Shown piece by piece: positions 9,495-15,504 of a stretch of DNA of 64,000 nt. A program made the translations under genes and the position numbers. Within the stretch, counting starts at the first letter, position 1, and the number at the start of each line of letters is the position of its first letter. The stretch covers positions 455,949-519,948 of the forward strand of contig NZ_BMNI01000001.1 of assembly GCF_014646375.1 (NCBI RefSeq), in the 5' to 3' direction. Under the pieces are notes generated by a model. That model was not told the DNA's origin. It ran no database searches and saw only the letters and a list, made by a program, of their open reading frames with translations. This stretch comes from Nocardioides phosphati. Lineage in GTDB: Bacteria; Actinomycetota; Actinomycetes; Propionibacteriales; Nocardioidaceae.

Positions 9495-9590
9495 TAAGTC
9501 CAGGGGTCCAGTTCTGTTGGAACAAGTGTCGGGTCGTTCAAGGTTCGTCGCATCTCGACAAAGTCAGGTGTCGAGATGCAGCGAAGATTG
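9495..9590. repeat. left copy of direct repeat flanking the ubiquitin-like module
   Basis: Aligned by hand with 14668-14757, this segment matches at about 73 of 88 positions, with one 6-base gap, in the same orientation. Both copies start TAAGTCCAG and contain GAACAAG, GTTCAA, then GCATCTCGACA-spacer-TGTCGAGATGC, a dyad of 11-base arms in this copy. The two copies enclose exactly the seven genes from the sigma factor to the JAB-E1 fusion, so they may be recombination or insertion boundaries. Confidence 0.6.
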
Positions 9591-9774
9591 ACCGACGTTC
9601 CGGTCCGATCGTTGACGAAGTGAGTGCCATCCAGGGTGGCCGTCAAAGTAGGTGCGCCGATCTGCGGCCTTATCAGCATCAGCGCACAGATCGTCCCGCC
9701 GGCCCCCGTGGAGGTTGTCGAGCAGGTCCCAGCGCGGCAGGACACGGAGCGCCCGCCGTCCCCGTCGTCGGCCT

Positions 9775-11256
9775 CTAGCGGCGACTCGTCCACCTGATCA
9801 ACGCGACGACGTAGCGCGCTACCAGGCCGACCACCGCCCTGACCGCTATCGACCCGTTGGTGGGGGCGTCGGCGACGGTCTGAGCCAAGGGGATCCGCTG
9901 GTCCCCGTGGGCCACGAGCTTCTCGTAGACGCAGGCGGGGCTGGTGGTGGTCTGAACGTGCTCGAGTCGGTGGGTGGTGAGGCTGAAGCGGAGCGGTCCG
10001 GGCTCGCCGAACTTCGACGGTGCCACCACGAGGGAGACGAACAGTGCCAGCTGCGAGGCCATGACCGAGGCCGACAGCATCGCCACGTTCTGCTTCCCGG
10101 GCACGGGCTGGCCGGACCTCTCGATGTAGGTCGGGTCATCGAACAACCCGAGTCGGTCGCGGGCGACTTGCGCGGGATCGAGCTGGCCGTTGCACTGCAG
10201 GCAGGGACGGCCGGGTCGGACGATGTGGGTGCGGACTGTGGCGTTACGCATCTGCCCGGTCTCGAAGGTGTCGATCCCGATCCCGCCGTCGATGACCGGG
10301 ATCAGGTCGGTGTACGCGATCTGGTTGAGGACGGCCCTGGGCCATGGCCGGTCGACGCAGGAGAAGATCACGTCGTAGTCCAGAACCGTGCTCTGGCCCC
10401 GGGTGCTGGTGACGTCGAGCTGGTGGCGGCCGAACTCGAAGGAGGCGGCAGTCGCCGCGCTGCGGCACGCTCGCTCGGCGACGTCGGCCTTGGGGACCCG
10501 GAGCCGGGCGTCACGGCGGGTCGCGGCGACCAGGCGGTCGCGGTTCACCTCCTTGACGACGTCGAAGTCGATCACCGCGACCTTCTCGATCCCGGTCGCG
10601 GCCAGCCGGATAGCCACGTCCATACCCACGCTGCCGGCACCGACCACCAGGACACGCAGACGCGCCATGTCGGCCTGCGGGCGCTCGCCCCATGCCGAAA
10701 CGGTGCGCAGCTGGCTGGGCATCGGGGCTGGGACCGGGACCAACCGGTCGTTCCAGCTGACCTCGAGCCGTGCGCCCAGGACCCGGACACTCTCGGCGTC
10801 GACGTGGTCCACGGCGCTTCCGGCGGCACTCCAGCGGCGGGCCGACCACGTGTGGTCCTTGCCGGCGAGGGTTATTCCGACCAGCGGCTGGCCGGTGACC
10901 TGCTCGACCAGTTGGGCATAGGACGCCTCGGCGTCGGCGTCGAGGTCGCTGAGCTCCTGCCAACCGCGGCCGCCGGGGTGGGAGTGGAGGATCACCACGC
11001 CCAGACCGAGGTTGCGGGCTTGGCGTGCGACTCGCAGGACGTACCGGCCGGTGACGCTGGCGTTGCCGTGGACCTTCCGCTCTCCCTCGAGGGGAAGGCA
11101 CGCGTCGCGGAGCAGCGCCGTGTCGCGCTCGGCACCTGTGGAAGGTGCGTACATGGCCAGGCAGAGGTCCTCCTGGCCGTCGGAGCGGATCAGGTGCCGC
11201 GTCAGGGTCTCGTCGAATGCCTTGGTCATCGCGACCGAGAAACGCCGCGGGGTCAT
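9775..11256 (-). CDS. fused JAB deconjugase and E1-like activating enzyme (493 aa)
   Basis: Two enzymes in one chain. Residues ~1-180 form a JAB/JAMM metallopeptidase with ILHSHPGG near residue 90 and downstream ELSDLDAD supplying the Ser/Asp part. The spacing after HSH is 9 residues instead of the usual 7. Residues ~190-493 form a ThiF/E1 adenylating domain: Rossmann motif VVGAGSVGMD near 203, then VIDFDVVKEVNRDRL, the ATP-contacting Asp and Arg block. CLQC near 352 is half of a zinc site; the usual second CxxC is reduced to one Cys (SPACVYE). It should adenylate the ubiquitin-like protein at 11614-11853 and may also remove it. The ATG start overlaps the E2-like stop (ATGA), which fixes the start well downstream of the longest open frame. 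Confidence 0.85.
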   Translation of the reverse strand: MTPRRFSVAMTKAFDETLTRHLIRSDGQEDLCLAMYAPSTGAERDTALLRDACLPLEGERKVHGNASVTGRYVLRVARQARNLGLGVVILHSHPGGRGWQELSDLDADAEASYAQLVEQVTGQPLVGITLAGKDHTWSARRWSAAGSAVDHVDAESVRVLGARLEVSWNDRLVPVPAPMPSQLRTVSAWGERPQADMARLRVLVVGAGSVGMDVAIRLAATGIEKVAVIDFDVVKEVNRDRLVAATRRDARLRVPKADVAERACRSAATAASFEFGRHQLDVTSTRGQSTVLDYDVIFSCVDRPWPRAVLNQIAYTDLIPVIDGGIGIDTFETGQMRNATVRTHIVRPGRPCLQCNGQLDPAQVARDRLGLFDDPTYIERSGQPVPGKQNVAMLSASVMASQLALFVSLVVAPSKFGEPGPLRFSLTTHRLEHVQTTTSPACVYEKLVAHGDQRIPLAQTVADAPTNGSIAVRAVVGLVARYVVALIRWTSRR

Positions 11257-11603
11257 GCGGTAGCTCCGGCGATCACGCTGCGCACGTGGGAGAGCCAGGC
11301 CATGCCGTGGTTGATCTCCTGCGCCCAGCCCTTGATGTCGCGGGAGTGACCGACCCAGCCGGGGTGGGGCGAGGCCCCGGTGTTCGACGCCGGGATGGTG
11401 ACGTCGGCTGGGAGGTGCACCCAGTGGGGCGGGGTCGCTGGCCACAGCTGCGCCTCGGACTCGGCCACGCCGCTCTCGACCGGCTGGCCGGCGCGGGCAC
11501 CGTGGGTGGGAGTGAGGGTGTAGGTGAGTAAACCGTGACGGAGCACGGGTGCTGCGCCGAGCGCTTCCAGGCACCTCACCATGGCGTCGATTCCGTGCTC
11601 CAT
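11253..11603 (-). CDS. E2-like protein lacking a canonical catalytic cysteine (116 aa)
   Basis: The order of features fits the short prokaryotic E2-fold proteins that accompany multiubiquitin proteins and JAB-E1 fusions (Pfam Prok-E2_E as I remember it): a strand-rich centre, WPATPPHWVHLPADV in place of the E2 Pro-rich loop, and the C-terminal helix pair SRDIKGWAQEINHGMAWLSH. The only cysteine is near residue 11 (MVRCLEAL), far from where an E2 thioester Cys should be. If it acts in conjugation it must work without a Cys thioester or as a scaffold. The ATG lies 10 bases after the ubiquitin-like gene stop with GGAG in between; the longer upstream reading runs through that gene in another frame. 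Confidence 0.7.
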   Translation of the reverse strand: MEHGIDAMVRCLEALGAAPVLRHGLLTYTLTPTHGARAGQPVESGVAESEAQLWPATPPHWVHLPADVTIPASNTGASPHPGWVGHSRDIKGWAQEINHGMAWLSHVRSVIAGATA

Positions 11604-11613
11604 CCCGGACTCC

Positions 11614-11853
11614 TCAGGCCACCGGGGCGCTGGCGCGCACCGTGACGAAGTCGTCGCCGTCCTGGACGATGACCTGCTGGTCGTCCTTGAACGCCCCACC
11701 ATCGCCGTGCAGCTTGGCCAGGTCGTACATCGCCGGGTCCAGGCCCGCGAGGGTGAGGATGGCGCCGGCGGTCTGGTGCTTCTCGTTCACCGTGAACTCG
11801 ACGTTATCGACGGTGAAGGTGATGGTTTGGGGCGGCTTCTTGTCGTTGGTCAT
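11614..11853 (-). CDS. ubiquitin-like protein, single multiubiquitin-type domain (79 aa)
   Basis: A small beta-grasp-like protein matching the pattern of the Multiubiq family: ITFTVDNVEFTVNEKHQTAG (two strands and helix start), ILTLAGLD-MYDLAKL, then DDQQVIVQDGDDFVTVR (last strands). Related proteins usually carry two or more such domains; this one has one. The tail after the last strand is ASAPVA, with no Gly-Gly, so either trimming does not expose the usual tail or the attachment chemistry differs. The ATG at 11853 has a very good AAGGAG ribosome site 7 bases away. It heads the Ubl, E2, JAB-E1 run and is presumably the modifier those enzymes handle. Confidence 0.75.
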   Translation of the reverse strand: MTNDKKPPQTITFTVDNVEFTVNEKHQTAGAILTLAGLDPAMYDLAKLHGDGGAFKDDQQVIVQDGDDFVTVRASAPVA

Positions 11854-11942
11854 GACTGTTCTCCTTGCTGACTTGCTCGTGGTTGATTGCTCGTACGCAT
11901 GGGTGATGTCGTAGGGCACGGTGGTGCGGAGGTGAGGCTGGT

Positions 11943-12098
11943 CTACTTCTCGTTGCGGACGCCCTTGTGCTGCCGCGGGCTGCCGTTGAGGATCCGGCCA
12001 GTCTTCGAGTCCCGCTTGAACCAGGTGCCCTTGACCTTGAACTCGCTGCGCCCCTTGACCGCGCCGACGCGGTGGCCCTTGCCGGTGTTCTTCGCCAT
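11943..12098 (-). CDS. small basic protein at the head of the ubiquitin-like operon (51 aa)
   Basis: This short frame begins MAKNTGKGHRVGAVKGRSEF and ends HKGVRNEK. It is rich in Lys, Arg and Gly, with no hydrophobic core, like small nucleic-acid- or ribosome-associated proteins. Similar MAKNTGKG-type short proteins occur in actinobacteria and their phages (general memory, function unknown). AGGAG lies about 13 bases before the ATG. It is the first gene after the 12156-12186 promoter-like motif and precedes the Ubl gene by 89 bases. With seven lysines after residue 10 it could be a conjugation target, but that is speculation. Confidence 0.65.
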   Translation of the reverse strand: MAKNTGKGHRVGAVKGRSEFKVKGTWFKRDSKTGRILNGSPRQHKGVRNEK

Positions 12099-12155
12099 CT
12101 GTGGTGTCGTCTCCTGCCCGAGAGTCGTCGGGGCGGTCCCGGCGTCCTCTCAGCA

Positions 12156-12186
12156 GGTAGTCGAGGCGGAGGCGAAGCCTGTTAGC
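12156..12186 (-). promoter_or_regulatory. putative promoter of the 51-aa/Ubl/E2/JAB-E1 operon
   Basis: Read on the minus strand this is GCTAACAGGC, ten bases, then CCTCGACTACC. The same two blocks with identical spacing stand before the sigma gene (14518-14548), while the ten bases between are unrelated. TAACAG to CGACTA is 15 bases apart, suitable for a -35/-10 pair of an alternative sigma factor. The motif overlaps the stop codon of the ImmA gene and ends 57 bases before the next ATG. The sigma factor encoded upstream is the natural reader. Confidence 0.65.
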
Positions 12187-13213
12187 GGCACTCCTCGCAC
12201 AGGCCGTTGACGAGCAGGTTCGGGCGGAACATCAAGAAACAGCCGCCGGCACACATGATCAGCTCGTCCTGCTGGCGCTCGCAGCGACACTTTCCACACT
12301 CCGGGCAGTGCGCCTCGTCGCAGGTCGTGCACGGGTATCCACGGACCTTCTGGGTCTGCCCGCAGCAGTGGATCTCGCGTTCTGGCCGCTGATCGAACTC
12401 ACGCGCCGTGTTGGGGTGGAACCTTTCGGCGCCCCACAGGTCAGTGTCGGCGAGCACGGCGATCCACCGTCCGCGGACCTCGACGGCGTCGAGGTAGAAG
12501 TCGGCCCGCTCGCCCCACGGCATCGCCCAGAAGCTGCGCCTCCGGATGGATCCGCCTGCGCGAACGTGGTGGAGCGGGTGGCCAGCCGGGACGTCCTGTC
12601 CGGGCCACGGGTAGACCTTGGGCCAGCCCCGTTCCGGGTCTGGGCGGATGCTCGCGTAGGCCACGACTGCCGGATCCGGGGGGCCGGGGTGTTCGACGAT
12701 CACTACGGCGCCGAGCCCTGGCAGTCGCGCGGCGAGGGCGATCGCACACGCGGGGATGCTGGCGTTGCTGTGCTCATAGAGGTCGAGGACGTGCCGGGCC
12801 TGCACGGGCCCGGCCTGGACGACCTGGTCGATGGACGACTGGGTCAACAGCAGCCGTTGGGCGATGCCGTCGCAGACCGTCTCGAGCTCCTGGTTCGGTT
12901 CAGGCTGCTCGAAGAGCCAGTCGTAGACCGGCGGGGTCTGGGTCACCAGCCAGTGGCCCAGCTCGTGGGCCAGGGTGAAGTTCTCCCGGCGGCTGTAGGG
13001 AGTGGGCGCAAAGAGGATCACCCGGTCCTGGAGGAAGGAGACGCCGTCGCAGGCCCCGCCATCACCGCGTCGCTGCGCGAGGTGCGGGGCCTGCTGGACC
13101 TTCAGGTCAAGTCCGTCGCGGAGCACCGTGATCGGGTCGGCGGCGAATCCGACGCGAACTTGCGGCGTGAGAACCGCGAGGGCGGCCTCGACGCACTCCT
13201 CGATCGTTCTCAT
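12182..13213 (-). CDS. ImmA/IrrE-family metalloprotease with C-terminal zinc-ribbon tail (343 aa)
   Basis: The zinc-protease motif is FTLAHELGHWL near residue 83, with a Glu-rich helix (ELETVCDGIAQRLL) 25-30 residues later that can supply the third ligand; this is the ImmA/IrrE (COG2856) arrangement. Residues ~285-343 form an unusual extension with many Cys pairs: CCGQ, CTTCDEAHCPECGKCRC, CAGGC, CEEC, likely one or two zinc ribbons. The family cleaves XRE-type repressors in mobile elements (ImmA) or DdrO (IrrE). The gene overlaps the upstream regulator by ATGA, so that protein (13210-13878) is the first candidate substrate. Confidence 0.85.
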   Translation of the reverse strand: MRTIEECVEAALAVLTPQVRVGFAADPITVLRDGLDLKVQQAPHLAQRRGDGGACDGVSFLQDRVILFAPTPYSRRENFTLAHELGHWLVTQTPPVYDWLFEQPEPNQELETVCDGIAQRLLLTQSSIDQVVQAGPVQARHVLDLYEHSNASIPACAIALAARLPGLGAVVIVEHPGPPDPAVVAYASIRPDPERGWPKVYPWPGQDVPAGHPLHHVRAGGSIRRRSFWAMPWGERADFYLDAVEVRGRWIAVLADTDLWGAERFHPNTAREFDQRPEREIHCCGQTQKVRGYPCTTCDEAHCPECGKCRCERQQDELIMCAGGCFLMFRPNLLVNGLCEECR

Positions 13214-13878
13214 TGGCCCTGGTTCGCCTCCAGGGCGCGGACGAGCTCCTCCACCGACGCCAGCATCTGCTCCTTGTCGGGCTCGTCTCCACGGTGAACC
13301 GTGGCCAGCATCCGTGACTGCAGGGCCGATACCGCCATGGTTGGGGACATCCGTTGGATCTGCGCGAACCGCTGAGCGAGGTCACGAAAGCGTGGTGTTG
13401 CTGCGACATCCTCGGCCACCGCGCGGAGCGTGTTTGGCTTCGGCTCAGCCTTTGCAACCAGACGATCAGGGTCGATGCGCACCTCTTCGGCGATCGCCTT
13501 GATCAGCGCCGGGGGAACGTCCGGCGCGGCACGTGTTTGCCACCGGAACACGTCGGTGGTGTCCACCTGCCACCCGCGTGCACTCAGTCGGGCCGCCAAC
13601 GCCGTGGGCTTGACGCTGCTTGCCTTGCAGGCGCGCACGAGAGCGGCGGCGTCGAGCTGGAAGCCGGGGTCCGGCACCACGCCCAGCATCGCGGCGACGG
13701 GATCCTCCTCCAGGGGAGGGGCGGTGTGTGCTGCCTCCCACACCAGGTCGCCGGCATCGAGCAGCGCCCGGATCTGCTCGCGCTGGTCGCCGTCGAGTCG
13801 CATGAGCATCTGCTCGCGCCGCGGGCCAGGTGGTTCTTCCAGCAGTTGCTCCAGCAGTCGGTCGGTCTCTTCGTTCAT
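13210..13878 (-). CDS. putative regulator of the sigma factor, candidate ImmA substrate (222 aa)
   Basis: I do not recognise a named family. The first 90 residues (MNEETDRLLEQLLEEPPGPR ...) are acidic and helical and look like an anti-sigma or sigma-binding region. Residues ~90-150 (FQLDAAALVRACKASSVKPT, ARLSARGWQVDTTDVFRWQT) look like a degenerate XRE helix-turn-helix. The rest is helical. The chosen ATG overlaps the sigma stop (ATGA) and the protein's end overlaps the ImmA start (ATGA). A sigma factor, this protein and an ImmA protease made in fixed ratio suggest a hold-and-cleave switch. It might instead be an activator. Confidence 0.6.
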   Translation of the reverse strand: MNEETDRLLEQLLEEPPGPRREQMLMRLDGDQREQIRALLDAGDLVWEAAHTAPPLEEDPVAAMLGVVPDPGFQLDAAALVRACKASSVKPTALAARLSARGWQVDTTDVFRWQTRAAPDVPPALIKAIAEEVRIDPDRLVAKAEPKPNTLRAVAEDVAATPRFRDLAQRFAQIQRMSPTMAVSALQSRMLATVHRGDEPDKEQMLASVEELVRALEANQGQ

Positions 13879-14471
13879 AGGTCCACCTCCTTCGCCCCCA
13901 AGATCTTGATCAATTCCTTCCTCGCCTTCGCCGAGATCTGCCTGACCCGGGAGCTGGACACCCCGAGCTCGTCGGCGACCTCCTGGGAGGACCGCTCCAG
14001 CCCCGCGCACTGCCACAGAACGTGGGCCGCCTGGTGGTCCCATGCCTCCAGTTCGACCAGCGCATCCTGCACGGTCTGCACCCTGTGGTGACGTCCGATC
14101 AGCTCAACGACACCGGAAGCGGGGTCGTCTTCGACCTGGTCGCCGCCGTGCCGCTCGTCCTCGAGGGGGGTGGCCTCGTCGATCACGAGCTGTTCGTGAC
14201 GGTGCGCGGCCGACTTCCACAGGTCCCGGATCTTGTTCTGGACCGCTCGGACCAAGAACGCCTCCCAGTTGCGCACCTCCTGGCGTGGTGGGTTCTTGAC
14301 CATCGACATCATCACCTCACCGATCACGTCCTCGGCCCGGTTGTGCCGATCGGTGCGCAGCATGCCGAAGGCGAGGCGGTACATGGTTTCGCGGTGCTCC
14401 AGGTACACCGCAGCGAGGTCCGGGCCGACACTGGGCGCCTCGGCCTTTGATGCCTGTTGTTGTGGTTCCAT
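13875..14471 (-). CDS. sigma-70 family RNA polymerase sigma factor (198 aa)
   Basis: Two-domain ECF-like layout. Region 2 covers about residues 20-95 (ETMYRLAFGMLRTDRHNRAE, DVIGEVMMSMVKN, WEAFLVRAVQNKIRD). Region 4 covers about 135-190, with the HTH QEVADELGVSSSRVRQISAK and its typical recognition helix. No region 1.1 or 3 is evident. ATG at 14471 has GAGGGG 6 bases upstream and is preferred over the TTG at 14477. The motif at 14518-14548 ends 46 bases before the start and is shared with the ubiquitin-like operon, suggesting autoregulation. The two downstream genes are translationally coupled. Confidence 0.85.
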   Translation of the reverse strand: MEPQQQASKAEAPSVGPDLAAVYLEHRETMYRLAFGMLRTDRHNRAEDVIGEVMMSMVKNPPRQEVRNWEAFLVRAVQNKIRDLWKSAAHRHEQLVIDEATPLEDERHGGDQVEDDPASGVVELIGRHHRVQTVQDALVELEAWDHQAAHVLWQCAGLERSSQEVADELGVSSSRVRQISAKARKELIKILGAKEVDL

Positions 14472-14517
14472 TCTCAACCCCTCGAGGGCCCTCGGATCTC
14501 GAATGCTAGTTCTGGCA

Positions 14518-14548
14518 GGTAGTCGAGGCCGGCACTTCGCCTGTTAAC
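14518..14548 (-). promoter_or_regulatory. putative autoregulated promoter of the sigma gene
   Basis: On the minus strand this reads GTTAACAGGC, ten bases, then CCTCGACTACC. It matches the copy at 12156-12186 at all but one position in the two blocks, whereas the spacer differs almost fully, as expected for -35 and -10 elements held by selection. The predicted transcript would carry a leader of about 40 bases before the sigma ATG. Confidence 0.65.
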
Positions 14549-14571
14549 GCCAGGCACGTCGTACGCGTGAC

Positions 14572-14607
14572 CCCCCGGGCGTTGGGCGGCGTTGGGCAAC
14601 CCGGGGG
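14572..14607. other. GC-rich hairpin upstream of the sigma promoter
   Basis: CCCCCGGG at 14572-14579 pairs with CCCGGGGG at 14600-14607; the 20-base loop contains GTTGGGC twice. No T-run follows on either side, so it is not a classical terminator. It may insulate the module or be bound by a regulator. Confidence 0.35.
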
Positions 14608-14667
14608 CTGTCGTTCGACGCAATGCCCCGAACTTGCTGGTCCGCGTGCCGCGAATGTCGGCCGCGT

Positions 14668-14757
14668 TAAGTCCAGCGGCCCAGTGCTCTTTGAACAAGA
14701 TTCGAATTGTTCAACGTTCGCTGCATCTCGACATCTGTCGAGATGCCGCGAAGGTTG
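14668..14757. repeat. right copy of direct repeat flanking the ubiquitin-like module
   Basis: This is the partner of 9495-9590, in the same orientation. It contains TTCGCTGCATCTCGACA, which recurs exactly at 18151-18167, followed by TGTCGAGATGC-like sequence giving a tight dyad. In both copies the minus-strand reading can be translated as a similar short peptide (VEMxRTLN), so the repeat may be the end of an old coding sequence rather than pure site DNA. Confidence 0.6.
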
Positions 14758-14873
14758 CTGAGGCGCCCGCGGTGAACCTTGGCGAGTAGAGCCTCGTGGC
14801 ACTGGCCGGACAAGGTTCGGACGCGCGAGAGGGGGTGCGCGCAAGGGCGCGTGCCCACCGGTAGCCTCGGCTG

Positions 14874-15494
14874 GTGCCACGAGCCGAGGTCGCGGAGGCG
14901 TACGACTCCCGTGCCGACGAGTACGTCGAGAAGCTGGGCTCGCTCCACCAGATGGCGGACCGAGATCGGGCCACCATCGAGCAGTGGCGCGACAGCACGG
15001 CAGGCCGACTGCTGGACGCTGGCTGTGGTCCAGGGCACTGGACCGACGTGCTGTCTGAGCGTGGTCGCCGGGACGTCTTGGGGATCGACAGGTCGACTCG
15101 ATTCCTCGAGTCCGCACGAGATCGCTTCCCAGGAAACCGATTCATCGCCGGCGACCTATCCGCTCTCCCGGTCGCGTCGCGATCCCAGGACGGCATCCTG
15201 GCCTGGTACTCGATCATCCACACCCCGCCGACGGACCTGCCCCAGATCCTGGAGGAGTTCGCACGCACTCTCGCGCCAGGCGGTTCGCTCCTGCTCGGCT
15301 TCTTCGCGGGCGACCCCGGAGTCGCGTTTGAGCACGCGGTTACGACGGCGTACTACTGGTCCGCGGAGGCGCTGACAGATCTGCTTCACCCGCACGGCTT
15401 CACCGTCGAGCACGCAGAGACCCGCACAGACCCCGGCGCACGACGCACACACGGCGGGCTGCGTGCCAGGCGGACCGCGGCTTTGGGCCGCTAG
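14874..15494 (+). CDS. class I SAM-dependent methyltransferase (206 aa)
   Basis: The Rossmann methyltransferase motif I is RLLDAGCGPGHWTDVL near residue 45, followed by VLGIDRSTRFLE (motif II acidic residue) and FIAGDLSALPV (motif III). The pattern is that of the UbiE/Methyltransf_11 type, which acts on small molecules. The start is GTG (MPRAEVAEAYDSRADEYV), where YDSRADEY is the usual first helix of this group, supporting the choice. The substrate is unknown. It lies just outside the ubiquitin-like module and converges on the nuclease-like gene 15505-16518. Confidence 0.8.
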   Translation: MPRAEVAEAYDSRADEYVEKLGSLHQMADRDRATIEQWRDSTAGRLLDAGCGPGHWTDVLSERGRRDVLGIDRSTRFLESARDRFPGNRFIAGDLSALPVASRSQDGILAWYSIIHTPPTDLPQILEEFARTLAPGGSLLLGFFAGDPGVAFEHAVTTAYYWSAEALTDLLHPHGFTVEHAETRTDPGARRTHGGLRARRTAALGR

Positions 15495-15504
15495 TCCCAG
15501 ACGC

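Noticed and set aside
9467..9793. 108-codon minus-strand frame overlapping the end of the JAB-E1 gene
   Set aside because: Starts with GTG inside the E1 gene and its second half lies entirely in the flanking repeat; no domain pattern. A short Cys-containing protein cannot be excluded, but support is too weak to annotate.
9775..11574. Long (599-codon) reading of the JAB-E1 gene
   Set aside because: The extra N-terminus runs through the E2-like gene in another frame; the ATG at 11256 overlaps the E2-like stop and starts just before the JAB domain.
14667..15038. 123-codon minus-strand frame over the right repeat and methyltransferase start
   Set aside because: It is antisense to the clear methyltransferase motifs; only its last 30 codons resemble the left repeat, which is explained by the DNA repeat.
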